Positions 42,247 to 50,787 of a stretch of 64,000 bases of DNA are shown in pieces. Every line of letters starts with the position of its first letter. Position 1 is the first letter of the stretch. The notes under the pieces are model-generated. The model was not told where the DNA came from, did not search any database, and saw only the letters and a list, made by a program, of their open reading frames with translations. The position numbers and the translations under genes were made by a program. The DNA comes from Blastococcus sp. HT6-30 (lineage in GTDB: Bacteria > Actinomycetota > Actinomycetes > Mycobacteriales > Geodermatophilaceae), in contig NZ_CP155792.1 in assembly GCF_039729015.1 (NCBI RefSeq), positions 3,306,001 through 3,370,000 on the forward strand, read 5' to 3'.

Positions 42247-42666
42247 CGGCCGGGCGTGGAACCGCGACACGCCTGAGACGTCTCCCGTTCCTGCACCCGC
42301 GGGAAGGCTACCGCCGGCGTCTCGCCCAGCCACTACGCTCGCAGGACGGCATCGCCGGTGCCAGGGCCAAGTGGAGCAGCGGGCCGCTCAACTGGACGAC
42401 TGGGTGCGCGGCGTCGGGTAGCCGGCCGTCGACGACGGAGGGACTTCCGCGCCGCGACTCCGCGAGGGCCGCGGAGCGCCGGGTGAACGCGGACACACCG
42501 GCCCGCGCATGGGACCCGTCGGTGCCGGTCATAACCTTGAGGGGCCGCACCGCCCGATCGCGGTGACAGACCTCATACGCCGGCGGTCGCATGTACCGGC
42601 CGATTCCCGCCGACGATCGATGGGGGGCGCTGCAGCGCCTCGCCGAGCACAGCCAGAGAGGCAGAC
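42247..42666. other. Intergenic region between tRNA-Lys and mqo
   Basis: About 420 bp with no supported gene; a minus-strand 94-residue frame at 42308-42592 has no ribosome-binding site or family features. It must contain the promoters of tRNA-Lys (minus) and malate:quinone oxidoreductase (plus), which are divergent. Confidence 0.5.
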
Positions 42667-44166
42667 GTGACTTCCGAGCGCAGCGTTCCCGACAGCGCGA
42701 ACCCCGACGTCGTACTCGTCGGGGGCGGCATCATGAGCGCCACCCTGGCCCAGCTGCTCGGAGTCGTCGCCCCCGAGTGGAGCGTCGCGGTCTTCGAGTC
42801 CGGCAAGGTCGTCGCCGGCGAGAGCTCGGGCCCCTGGAACAACGCGGGCACCGGGCACGCCGCCCTCTGCGAGCTGAACTACACCCCCGCGGGCCCCGAC
42901 GGCCGGGTCGACCCGACCAAGGCCATCACGATCAACGAGCAGTTCCAGATCTCCCGGCAGTTCTGGTCGCACCTCGTGCGCGGCGGGATGACCGGCTCGC
43001 CCAAGGACTTCATCTCCCCGGTTCCGCACATCAGCTTCGTCACCGGTGAAGAGGGCCGCAGCTACATGCGCGCCCGCCACGCCGCCCTCGCCGCCCAGCC
43101 GCTCTTCGAGGGCATGGAGTACAGCGAGTCGCAGGCCGAGATGGCCGACTGGCTCCCGCTGATGATGAAGGGCCGCGACCCCGAGCAGATCGTCGCCGCC
43201 ACCCGCTCGGCCGCAGGCACCGACGTCAACTTCGGGGCCCTCACCCGCCTGATGCTCGACGACGTCGCCACCCGCGGGGTGGACGTGCACGTCAACCAGC
43301 GGGTGGACGCGCTGGAGAAGGAGAGCGACGGCCGGTGGAAGGTCACCGTGCGCGACACCGTCTCCGGTGAGCGTGTGACGGTGCGCGCCCGCTTCGTCTT
43401 CGTCGGCGCCGGCGGTGGCGCTCTGCCGTTGCTGCAGAAGGCAGGCATCCCCGAGATCCGCGGCTTCGGCGGCTTCCCGGTGAGCGGCATGTTCCTGCGC
43501 ACCCGCTCGCCGGAGCTGGTGGGCACCCACCAGGCCAAGGTGTACGGGCAGGCGGCCGTGGGTGCGCCTCCGATGTCCGTGCCGCACCTGGATCTCCGCC
43601 TGATCGACGGCGAGTACTCGCTCCTCTTCGGCCCCTACGCCGGATTCTCGCCCAAGTTCCTCAAGGCCGGCTCGATGTTCGACCTGCCCAAGAGCGTCAA
43701 GCCGAACAACCTGGGATCGATGCTGGGTGTGGCGCGCACCGAGTTGGCGCTGACCAAGTACCTCATCGGTGAGCTGGTGCAGTCGCGCTCCGCCCGGCAC
43801 CGCACCCTCCAGGGGTTCGTGCCCACCGCCGAGCAGGCCGACTGGGACATGGTCACCGCCGGTCAGCGGGTGCAGGTCATCAAGCAGGACCCCGAGAGCG
43901 GCAAGGGCGTCCTGCAGTTCGGCACCGAGCTGATCGTCGGTGGCGACGGCAGCATCGCCGGCCTGCTCGGCGCCTCCCCGGGCGCCTCGACCGCCGTCTC
44001 GGCGATGCTCACTCTGCTGGAGCGCTGCTTCCCGCAGCGCATCGACGCCTGGCGCCCCCTGCTGCAGACGGCCATCCCTTCCTACGGCCATGCGCTGAAC
44101 GACGAGCCGGCGCTGCTCGAGCAGGTCCGCTCCGAGACCATGAAGACGCTGGAGCTCAACGGCTGA
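42667..44166 (+). CDS. mqo: Malate:quinone oxidoreductase
   Basis: 499-residue peripheral membrane flavoprotein oxidising malate to oxaloacetate and passing electrons to menaquinone, a TCA-cycle step that replaces or parallels NAD-malate dehydrogenase. FAD motif: VVLVGGGIMSATLAQLLG. Family blocks: SSGPWNNAGTGHAALCELNY, FISPVPHISFVTGE, GFGGFPVSGMFLR, LLFGPYAGFSPKFLK and GLLGASPGASTAVSAML near the C-terminus. Length is typical (about 500). GTG at 42667 follows GAGAGG. Single-gene unit followed by a strong hairpin. Confidence 0.97.
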   Translation: MTSERSVPDSANPDVVLVGGGIMSATLAQLLGVVAPEWSVAVFESGKVVAGESSGPWNNAGTGHAALCELNYTPAGPDGRVDPTKAITINEQFQISRQFWSHLVRGGMTGSPKDFISPVPHISFVTGEEGRSYMRARHAALAAQPLFEGMEYSESQAEMADWLPLMMKGRDPEQIVAATRSAAGTDVNFGALTRLMLDDVATRGVDVHVNQRVDALEKESDGRWKVTVRDTVSGERVTVRARFVFVGAGGGALPLLQKAGIPEIRGFGGFPVSGMFLRTRSPELVGTHQAKVYGQAAVGAPPMSVPHLDLRLIDGEYSLLFGPYAGFSPKFLKAGSMFDLPKSVKPNNLGSMLGVARTELALTKYLIGELVQSRSARHRTLQGFVPTAEQADWDMVTAGQRVQVIKQDPESGKGVLQFGTELIVGGDGSIAGLLGASPGASTAVSAMLTLLERCFPQRIDAWRPLLQTAIPSYGHALNDEPALLEQVRSETMKTLELNG

Positions 44167-44208
44167 TCCGCGGGAGGCCTCCAGCGATCCGACACCACCT
44201 GGCATCCG

Positions 44209-44250
44209 CGCCCGGGCGGCAGGTGCGCACGCAGACCTGCCGCCCGGGCG
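44209..44250. terminator. Hairpin after mqo
   Basis: A perfect 16-bp stem (44209-44224 with 44235-44250) and 10-nt loop between mqo and the convergent mini-membrane gene. Confidence 0.8.
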
Positions 44251-44253
44251 TCG

Positions 44254-44352
44254 TCACAGCACGCCCAGCACCAGCAGCAGGATCAGGGTCAGCAGCGCCG
44301 ACAGGAGCAGCGATCCGAGGCAGCCGAGGCGGCTGGAGAACAGGAAGAACAT
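44254..44352 (-). CDS. 32-residue membrane mini-protein
   Basis: Begins MFFLFSSRLGCLGSLLL and ends in a Leu/Val-rich helix (LILLLVLGVL). The MFFLFS-R-GCLGSLL opening is one I recall from many actinobacterial genomes as an unannotated or hypothetical short protein, which argues for a real gene despite its size. ATG at 44352; only a weak CCCGGG-type upstream sequence. It is convergent with mqo and shares its terminator. Function unknown. Confidence 0.6.
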   Translation of the reverse strand: MFFLFSSRLGCLGSLLLSALLTLILLLVLGVL

Positions 44353-44614
44353 CCCGGGTGAGTGCCCCTGACGTGGTGCCCGCCACACCTCGTGTGCGCC
44401 GTGTCACCTACCCTGGCACCAGATCACCCGTTCAGGGGATCGCGGGCGCCCCCGGCCGTTACGTACCGTCATCATCGTTCCGGTCGGGGACGCGGTACCG
44501 CGCTCCTGTCCGCCGCATCGTCCGCCCAGCGCTCCGGCGTCCGGCGGGAACGACCCCGGCCCGGCTGACCCGTTCCCCCCGGGGCAGCCGGGCCGGCCTC
44601 TTGTCCGGCCCCGC

Positions 44615-44943
44615 TCAGCCCGCGCGCCGGCGCACCCGGCCGACCCGGTCGGTGAGCGCCGCGCGCAGGCCGTCGTCCACGGGGAGGTCCACCACCGCCG
44701 TCGGACCGTCGCCAACCCGCATCCCCAGCGGGACGACGTAGAACTTAGAACTGCTTGGCCTCCGGGACCACGTGCCGATCGCGGGTGGCCACCGGGAGCG
44801 CACCGCGCTGTCGGCCGTGCTCGCGCCGGGCCCGCAGCTCCAGGGCACTTGCGCCGCCGCGTCGAGCTGGACGCTGCCCGCCACGCGCTCCAGGACCGCC
44901 TCGTCCCGCCCACCACGGCGATGAGCGTCCGCCGGGCCGTCAC
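44615..44943 (-). pseudogene. Decayed small conserved gene
   Basis: Reading minus from GTG 44943, pieces of one protein appear in different frames: VTARRTLIAVVGG, then VAGSVQLDAAAQVP, then ARREHGRQRGALPVATRDRHVVPEA, then FYVVPLGMRVGDGPTAVVDLPVDD to a stop at 44615. The continuity of natural-looking sequence across frames suggests a once-intact gene of about 110 codons with two or three indels. The family is not recognised. Confidence 0.4.
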
Positions 44944-45001
44944 GTCATCGTCGGGACGGACGACCGTGAGCCGGGCGGCGGCGGGCCCGTTGCCGGCCGC
45001 G

Positions 45002-45877
45002 TCAGCGGTGGCGGCCCGGTATCCGCGCCATGACCCGGCCGGCCTCCATGCGCACCTCGAGCTTCTCCTGCGGGTTGGCCGCCGGGCCGCGCCGCGGTTC
45101 GCCGTTGTCCAGGTCGAACGCCGAGCCGTGCCACGGGCAGACCAGGCACTCGCTGCCCCGCACGGTCTCGACCGCCCCCTCGTCGAGCGGGCCGGACATG
45201 TGCGAACAGGCCGCGACGAAGACGTCGACCCGCGCCCCGCGGCGGACGACGGCCAGCGGCACCGCCATGCTGCTGCCCTTCCCGGTGCGCATCGCCGGCC
45301 GGCCCTCCGGCAGGTCGTCGAGCGGGCCGAGATCGATCCAGTCGGTGCTCAGCGCACGCACGGCGGTCGCCGCGTGCGAGGCGCCCGAGGACTGGGCGTA
45401 GGACATGTGGCCACCGATCGCGGCCGAGGCCCCGGCCAGGCCCAGGCCCGAGTAGGCGAGCACCCGGCCCAGCGTGCCCCGCCCCGTGCCCCGCGCCGCC
45501 AGGGAGCCGACGTACAGGCCGAGCGCGGCGGTGTTCATGACCGCGTGCACTGCGCCGAGCCGGCGGACCCCGCTGCCCTGCTCCGACCAGTCCGCGGCAC
45601 CGGCCAGCGCCGCGGGGACGGCGGCGGCGACGCCGGTGCCGATCAGCATCGTGGCGGCCGGCCGCAGCGGCGGCACCGCGTCCAGCAGCCCCGCGGAGAC
45701 CCAGCTGCCGACCGGGACCTGCACGAGGACCGGGTGCAGCGGGTGGCCCAGCCACGTGCCGTGCAAGATGTCCTTGACCACGCTCGGCATGCCCTGGACG
45801 GCGCGTCGCGCGGGCTCGATGGCCTTGTCGAACGCCGACACGTCCGCGATGCGGTCCAGGAACCCCATGAGACTCAT
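45002..45877 (-). CDS. DUF2231 membrane domain fused to Rieske [2Fe-2S] domain
   Basis: 291-residue protein. The N-terminal 170 residues hold about four membrane helices of the DUF2231 type, opening with GTWLGHPLHPVLVQVPVGSW. The C-terminal domain (about 185-285) is a Rieske ferredoxin with both cluster loops intact: CSHMSGPL and CLVCPWHGSAFDL. This implies a membrane-bound electron carrier facing the cytoplasm or periplasm; the partner is unknown. ATG at 45877. Monocistronic, with about 200 bp of upstream DNA shared with the divergent GtrA gene. Confidence 0.9.
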   Translation of the reverse strand: MSLMGFLDRIADVSAFDKAIEPARRAVQGMPSVVKDILHGTWLGHPLHPVLVQVPVGSWVSAGLLDAVPPLRPAATMLIGTGVAAAVPAALAGAADWSEQGSGVRRLGAVHAVMNTAALGLYVGSLAARGTGRGTLGRVLAYSGLGLAGASAAIGGHMSYAQSSGASHAATAVRALSTDWIDLGPLDDLPEGRPAMRTGKGSSMAVPLAVVRRGARVDVFVAACSHMSGPLDEGAVETVRGSECLVCPWHGSAFDLDNGEPRRGPAANPQEKLEVRMEAGRVMARIPGRHR

Positions 45878-46079
45878 GCGCGCCCCCTACCCGCCGGGCC
45901 CGTGCATGACGCACGGGCAAGGCCGACACCGCCAGCCGGTGATCCACAGGCAACCGTGAGCAAGGACACGGGTGAGCCACAGCCGCCACCGGCATGTTCA
46001 GTAGTGACAGGGGTTATCGCGAAGAGGAGCCTTGACCCCGCTCATCCCTGCCGCTCCTCATCTACCCGAAGGACACCCC

Positions 46080-46598
46080 GTGACCTCCCCGTCCCTGCTC
46101 CGCCGCAGCCAGGCTGCGGACGGCGTCGGCGAGCTGGTGCGGACCCCGGCGCAGGAGGCGCGGACGCCGACCCCGCGGCTGACCGCACGGCTGCACGAGA
46201 ACGACACCACCGCACAGTTCCTGCGGTTCGTCCTCGTCGGCGCCGTCACCACAGGGGTCTACGCGGTGCTGTTCGTCGCACTGCACGGGCGGGGTTACCT
46301 GGCGGCGCACCTGGTGGCCACTGCCGTCTCCACGGTGCTGGCCAACGAGCTGCACCGGCGGCTGACCTTCCGGGCCGACGAGCGGGTGCACTGGTTCACC
46401 GCCCAGTGGGAGGCCGGTGGCGTCACCGTCATCGGCCTGCTGGCCACCAGCTCCGCCCTCGGCTGGCTGAACGCCGTCATCGACGGCGCCCACCCGTGGC
46501 TGCAGATCGCCACGGTCGTCGTCGTCACCGGCCTGGTCGGCCTCCTGCGCTTCCTCGCCCTGCGGTGGATCTTCCGGCCCGAACCGGCCAGGGACTGA
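46080..46598 (+). CDS. GtrA-family membrane protein
   Basis: 172-residue protein with four membrane helices after a 45-residue basic N-terminus. FLRFVLVGAVTTGVYAVLF is the GtrA opening, and VATAVSTVLANELHRRLTFR carries the conserved N-x(2)-R-R-x-T-F pattern. GtrA-like proteins help flip polyprenyl-linked sugars for surface polysaccharide modification. GTG at 46080 follows AAGGA with spacing 7; a TTG at 46032 is a weaker alternative. No glycosyltransferase is adjacent. Confidence 0.85.
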   Translation: MTSPSLLRRSQAADGVGELVRTPAQEARTPTPRLTARLHENDTTAQFLRFVLVGAVTTGVYAVLFVALHGRGYLAAHLVATAVSTVLANELHRRLTFRADERVHWFTAQWEAGGVTVIGLLATSSALGWLNAVIDGAHPWLQIATVVVVTGLVGLLRFLALRWIFRPEPARD

Positions 46599-46652
46599 TC
46601 AGGGCGCCGCGCCGACCCGGGGCCGGCATGGGCGACCGCTAGCGTGGGCGCG

Positions 46653-48191
46653 GTGAGCGAGCCGACCACGACGACGTCCCCGTGGCCGGCCCGCGTCCGG
46701 ACCGCCGGGCGCTGGGCCGCGCGCGTCGTCCTCGCCCTCGGCGGTGCGCTGATCGCCGTCCTGCTGTTCGCCCGGGTCTCCGCGCCGATCGGCCCCTTCG
46801 ACGCCACGCTGGCCTTCCGGCCGGCCTCCGGCGGCGCGGAGGTCGCCGTCCCCCCGCTCGGCTCGCTGGCCGTGGACGCCTACGACGGGCCGCTGCGGCT
46901 GGACATCTCCCTGCAGAGCGTCGACCAGGCCCGCGCCCAGGCGCTGGCCAGCGACCCGGTCCGGCTGGCCGGCGTCGTCGACCGCGTCACCGAGAACCTG
47001 CAGTCGGCCGTCGTCCGGCTGGTGTGGGTCACCGTGCTCTGGGCGCTGGCCGGCGCCGCGCTGACCACGTGGGCGGTGCTGCGACGCCGCCGCGAGCCGC
47101 TGATCGCCCTCGGCGTCACCACGGCAGTGCTGACCGCCACCGGGGCCGTGGGCGCCGCCACGTGGCGACCCGAGGCGCTGTCCCAGCCCACGTACACGGG
47201 TCTGCTGGTCAACGCCAACAGCCTCATCGGGAACGCGCAGGACATCGTCACCCGGTTCGACGCCTACCGGGCGTCGCTGGAGGACCTGGTGGCCAACGTC
47301 GGGACGCTGTACGCGACGCTCGCGGCCCTCCCCAGCCCCACCGGGACCGACGACTCGGTGGCCCTCCTCCACATCTCCGACATCCACCTCAACCCCGCCG
47401 GCTTCGACCTGGTGCGGCAGGTCGTCGAGAAGTTCGACGTGGACGGCGTCCTCGACACCGGCGACCTCACCGACTGGGGCAGCGAGCCGGAGAACCGGCT
47501 GATCACCTCGGTGGGCGACCTCGACGTCCCCTACGTCTACATCCGCGGCAACCACGACTCGGCCACGACCGCGAGCATCCTGGCGGCGCAGCCGAACGTC
47601 ACCGTCCTCGACGACTCGAACGTCAGCGTCGCGGGGATCCGCATCATCGGCGCCCCCGACCCCCGCTTCACCCCGGACAAGAGCACCGGCGACGACGAGT
47701 CGGGCGAGGACGTGCTGGTCGAGTCCGGAGAGGAACTGGCGGAGTACGCCGGCACACTCGCCGAGCAGCCGGCGATCGCGCTGGTGCACGACCCGAAGCA
47801 GGCACCCCCGCTGGACGGCGTCGCCCCCCTGGTGCTCGCCGGCCACACCCACGAGCGCACGGTCGAGAAGCTCTCCGAGGACACGCTGCTCATGGTGCAG
47901 GGCTCGACCGGCGGCGCCGGTCTGCGCGGCCTGCAGGGCGAGTACCCCGAGCCGCTCACGTGCACGGTGCTCTACCTCGATCCGGTCACCGGCACCCTGC
48001 TGGCCTACGACGAGATCACCCTGGGCGGGCTCGGCAGGACCGAGGTGACCGTGCAGCGCACGATCGTGACGGCCGAGGACCCGGCGGTCACCGACGGCGC
48101 TGCGGTGCCGCCGGCCGAGGACGGCGCGATGGTCGCCCCCAGCCCCGCTCCCGCCGGCGACCCGGTGGCACCAGCGTCCCCTGCGGGCTGA
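46653..48191 (+). CDS. Membrane-bound metallophosphoesterase
   Basis: 512-residue protein. Membrane segments at about residues 20-40, 125-145 and 152-170 precede a calcineurin-like phosphoesterase domain (about 230-450) with all metal-binding motifs: HISDIHLNP, DTGDLTDWG, RGNHDS, LVHDP and AGHTHER. An acidic insertion (KSTGDDESGEDV) lies between the last two sites, and the C-terminus is Pro/Ala-rich. Phosphoesters or cyclic nucleotides are possible substrates. GTG 46653 was chosen; GTG 46644 adds three residues. It is 54 bp after GtrA's stop, possibly co-transcribed. Confidence 0.88.
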   Translation: MSEPTTTTSPWPARVRTAGRWAARVVLALGGALIAVLLFARVSAPIGPFDATLAFRPASGGAEVAVPPLGSLAVDAYDGPLRLDISLQSVDQARAQALASDPVRLAGVVDRVTENLQSAVVRLVWVTVLWALAGAALTTWAVLRRRREPLIALGVTTAVLTATGAVGAATWRPEALSQPTYTGLLVNANSLIGNAQDIVTRFDAYRASLEDLVANVGTLYATLAALPSPTGTDDSVALLHISDIHLNPAGFDLVRQVVEKFDVDGVLDTGDLTDWGSEPENRLITSVGDLDVPYVYIRGNHDSATTASILAAQPNVTVLDDSNVSVAGIRIIGAPDPRFTPDKSTGDDESGEDVLVESGEELAEYAGTLAEQPAIALVHDPKQAPPLDGVAPLVLAGHTHERTVEKLSEDTLLMVQGSTGGAGLRGLQGEYPEPLTCTVLYLDPVTGTLLAYDEITLGGLGRTEVTVQRTIVTAEDPAVTDGAAVPPAEDGAMVAPSPAPAGDPVAPASPAG

Positions 48192-48215
48192 CCGACGGAC
48201 CCTAGGCTGAGACCC

Positions 48216-48548
48216 ATGACGTCGACGACCCCTGCCACCCGGCTCGCCGGAGGGCTGCTCGCCGGAGGCCTCTCCCTGGCCGCGCTGACCGGCTGCTCCT
48301 TCACGTCCCAGAACGTCTCGTGCTCCGCCGGCAGCTGCACGGTGACGCTGACCGGCGACGGCGCGCAGGCCGAGATCCTCGGCACCACGCTCTCCTTCGA
48401 CGGCGTGCAGGACGGGCGGGCCTCGCTCAGCGTCGGCGGGAACAGCGTGTCCTGCGGCGAGGGTGAGGGCGTGGCCGCCGGGCCGCTGCAGATCTCCTGC
48501 TCGAGCGTCACCGACGACTCGGTGAAGGTGACGGCCAGCCTCAGCTGA
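48216..48548 (+). CDS. Small secreted lipoprotein
   Basis: 110-residue protein with a lipoprotein signal peptide (GGLSLAALTGC, lipidated Cys about residue 27). The mature part contains four more cysteines in VSCSAGSCTV, NSVSCGEGEG and ISCSSVTD, so two disulfides are likely, and is beta-rich. ATG at 48216 lies 24 bp after the phosphoesterase stop. Function unknown; it faces the outside of the membrane. Confidence 0.75.
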   Translation: MTSTTPATRLAGGLLAGGLSLAALTGCSFTSQNVSCSAGSCTVTLTGDGAQAEILGTTLSFDGVQDGRASLSVGGNSVSCGEGEGVAAGPLQISCSSVTDDSVKVTASLS

Positions 48549-48572
48549 CGACCGCTGCGCTCGGCCACCGGT

Positions 48573-49206
48573 TCAGTCCGGGTGCACCACCTCGACGACG
48601 ATCCGCCCGGGGCCCTGCAGCGCGTACACCCTGAACGGTAGGCGGTCGCGCGTCCCGACGAACGCCGTCGTGACACCCTCGAAGGTGGCCGCGAACGCCA
48701 CCTCGGTCACCGCTTCGGTGACCGGGGCGGCCAGGGGGCCGGAGGATGTGAACTCCTCGACGCCGGTCTCGTAGGGATACGGCGCCCGTGATCTGGACCT
48801 GCAGCACGGCCTCCCCGGGCAGCTCGATCGCCCGCCCGCGACCCGGTTCGGTGGCCTGGTCGACGTAGCGGACATCCCACCCGGGCGTGCCGGTGCCGCG
48901 GGCCTCGAACACCACCCGGTCGTGCCCGTCGTGCGCCGCCACTCGCACGTCACGGACGGGGACGCGCGCGTCGGCCGACGGGTCGGCGGTGTCCGGCTCG
49001 ATGTCCGCGCCGGACGGGGCCGCCGCGGTCCCTGATGCGCCCAGCGTGCCGTGGGCCTCCGACGGCGGGACAGAGGCCGCCGAGCTGCTGGTCGCCGGCT
49101 CGGCGGGGGATGACGTCTCGCCGACGTCAGCGCCCCCGGCGCAGCCGGCGAGGACCATCAGCGAGGCCACGACGGCGGGGACGAGGACGTGGGGATCAGC
49201 GCGCAC
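48573..49206 (-). pseudogene. AMIN-like domain lipoprotein, frameshifted
   Basis: GTG 49206 starts a lipoprotein signal (VVASLMVLAGCAGG). A disordered Ser/Ala linker leads to VRDVRVAAHDGHDRVVFEARG and EAVLQVQITGA. At about 48780 the family sequence shifts to the next frame: YPYETGVEEFTSSGP, FEGVTTAFVGTRD and PFRVYALQGPGRIVVEVVHPD, ending at 48573. These blocks match actinobacterial AMIN-like lipoproteins, which bind envelope components. Without correction the first frame runs to 48541 with no family similarity. One indel only, so either recent decay or sequencing error. Confidence 0.7.
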
Positions 49207-49290
49207 GGGACACAGACTCGCGTCTGGGGACCCCCGGTCAGAGGAGGCGCGAAGGGCATGTATTGTTCTCGCTGCCCCCGGCGAACACGA

Positions 49291-49363
49291 GCCCCCATCG
49301 TCTAGCGGTCCAGGACGCCGCCCTTTCAAGGCGGTAGCACGGGTTCGAACCCCGTTGGGGGCA
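49291..49363 (+). tRNA. tRNA-Glu (TTC)
   Basis: 73-nt cloverleaf: acceptor GCCCCCA/TGGGGGC, anticodon loop CTTTCAA giving TTC, T arm CGGGTTCGAACCCCG, discriminator A. First of three clustered tRNAs. Confidence 0.97.
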
Positions 49364-49377
49364 CGCACCACCAGTAA

Positions 49378-49451
49378 GGCCCTGTAGCGCAGTTGGTTAG
49401 CGCGCCGCCCTGTCACGGCGGAGGTCGCGGGTTCGAGTCCCGTCAGGGTCG
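49378..49451 (+). tRNA. tRNA-Asp (GTC)
   Basis: 74-nt cloverleaf: acceptor GGCCCTG/CAGGGTC (one G-T), anticodon loop CTGTCAC giving GTC, T arm CGGGTTCGAGTCCCG, discriminator G. 14 bp after tRNA-Glu. Confidence 0.97.
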
Positions 49452-49474
49452 CTCTCCGGCGGGAACGCCGGGAG

Positions 49475-49548
49475 GGGCAGGTAGCTCAGTCGGTACGAGC
49501 GCTCGCCTGAAAAGCGAGAGGTCGGCGGTTCGACCCCGCCCCTGCCCA
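49475..49548 (+). tRNA. tRNA-Phe (GAA)
   Basis: 74-nt cloverleaf: acceptor GGGCAGG/CCTGCCC, anticodon loop CTGAAAA giving GAA, T arm GGCGGTTCGACCCCGCC, discriminator A. Last of the Glu-Asp-Phe cluster, a common actinobacterial order. Confidence 0.97.
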
Positions 49549-49561
49549 CACTCTTCTCCGC

Positions 49562-49588
49562 ACGGGCCCGGCATCGCGCCGGGCCCGT
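49562..49588 (+). terminator. Hairpin after the tRNA cluster
   Basis: A perfect 11-bp stem (49562-49572 with 49578-49588), 5-nt loop, 13 bp after tRNA-Phe. It also lies downstream of the convergent glycosyltransferase-like gene. Confidence 0.8.
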
Positions 49589-49595
49589 CGTCGTC

Positions 49596-50678
49596 TCAGG
49601 CCCAGCTGCGGTCCGCCGCCACCCGCGCGTAGACCTCCGCGTGGACCTCCTGCACGGCCGCCCGCTGCTGCTCGCGCCACGTGCGGTCGGCCGGCCGCGG
49701 CATCGGCCGGGTGAGGGCTGCACCGATCGCGGCGGCCAGGGACACCGGGTCCGGACCACCCTGCTCGTCATGGGCGTAGGGCACGACCTCCGACCACTGG
49801 TCGATGAACCAGCCGCAGCTCGGTGCCACCACGCGGGTGCCGACGTCGCGGCAGATCTCGACGTCACGCGAGTGCGTTCCGCACCGCTCCGGCAGCACGG
49901 CCACGTGCAGCTGCTGCAGCACAGCCGCCCGCTCGTCCTCCCGGTAGGGGACCAGCTCCACCTGCCCGTCGGCGGCCAGCGCGACGATCGCCGGGTCCAG
50001 CGCCGGGACGCCCACCTCGTCGACCAGGACGCGCAGCCGCCCGCCGCCGGAGACAGCGCCCGAGAGCGCTGCCCGCACCAGCGCCACCGGGTCGGGGACG
50101 GCGCTCGACGCCGGCCCCATGCACACGCCGACGAGCCCCCGCTCCGCCCCGAGCTCGGGGTCGGCGGCGGCGATCGAGGGGTGCGCGACCACGATCGGAG
50201 TGCGTCCGTACCGGTCCAGGATCTCGTCGGCCGCGCCCGGCGTGAGCGTCAGGACGACCTCCGCCGTGGCGAGCACCGCGGCCAGATGGGCGTCGTGCCG
50301 GCCCGGGGAGACCTCGTCGGCGTCGCGCAACTGGTGGACGGTGACGACCAGCGGTACGCCCAGCCGCTGCAGCTCCTCGGTCCACCTCACGAGCTCCGCG
50401 GTGTCCACGTGCCCGTAGCCGGCGTGCAGGTGCACCACGTGGACCTCGTCGGCGTGGGCCGTCAGGTGGGCGAGGTCCAGCCACGGGCTGGGCTCGGTGG
50501 CGTCTCCGATGCGCGATGTCCCCGGGGGCACGACGGCGTCGACGTACGGGTTGCTGTGCGGGATCGTCGCCACCCGGATGCCCGTGGCGGGCAGCCCCGG
50601 GGTCGGGAGTTCGGCAGGGGTCACGCGCGGATGCGTCTCCTCGTACGGTCGAGCGGTCAGGATGCTGCCGCTCGACAT
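49596..50678 (-). CDS. Glycosyltransferase-like protein
   Basis: 360-residue soluble protein with a two-Rossmann-domain (GT-B) look: an N-terminal half with IRVATIPHSNPYVDAVV, VVHLHAGYGHVDTAELVRW, GVPLVVTVHQLRD and a candidate donor region VLLP/ERCGTHSRDVEICRDVGT with VVAPSCGWFIDQW near the C-terminus. This resembles GT4-type transferases that lack strong signature residues. The substrate is unknown. ATG at 50678 was chosen; the frame extends to 51137 without family similarity. It lies alone between the tRNA cluster and a divergent-looking gene on the same strand. Confidence 0.65.
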   Translation of the reverse strand: MSSGSILTARPYEETHPRVTPAELPTPGLPATGIRVATIPHSNPYVDAVVPPGTSRIGDATEPSPWLDLAHLTAHADEVHVVHLHAGYGHVDTAELVRWTEELQRLGVPLVVTVHQLRDADEVSPGRHDAHLAAVLATAEVVLTLTPGAADEILDRYGRTPIVVAHPSIAAADPELGAERGLVGVCMGPASSAVPDPVALVRAALSGAVSGGGRLRVLVDEVGVPALDPAIVALAADGQVELVPYREDERAAVLQQLHVAVLPERCGTHSRDVEICRDVGTRVVAPSCGWFIDQWSEVVPYAHDEQGGPDPVSLAAAIGAALTRPMPRPADRTWREQQRAAVQEVHAEVYARVAADRSWA

Positions 50679-50787
50679 CTCAGGGACCGGCCGCGGTGCT
50701 CGAGCCCGTCGCCTGAGCCTGCTACCCCGACGCGGTCGAGGCCAACCCGTGATCCACTCCATCGGGTGAGCCGGTGCGTCCGGTGCG

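Noticed and set aside
42308-42592. 94-residue minus-strand gene between tRNA-Lys and mqo
   Set aside because: No ribosome-binding site, biased composition, and no similarity I can recognise.
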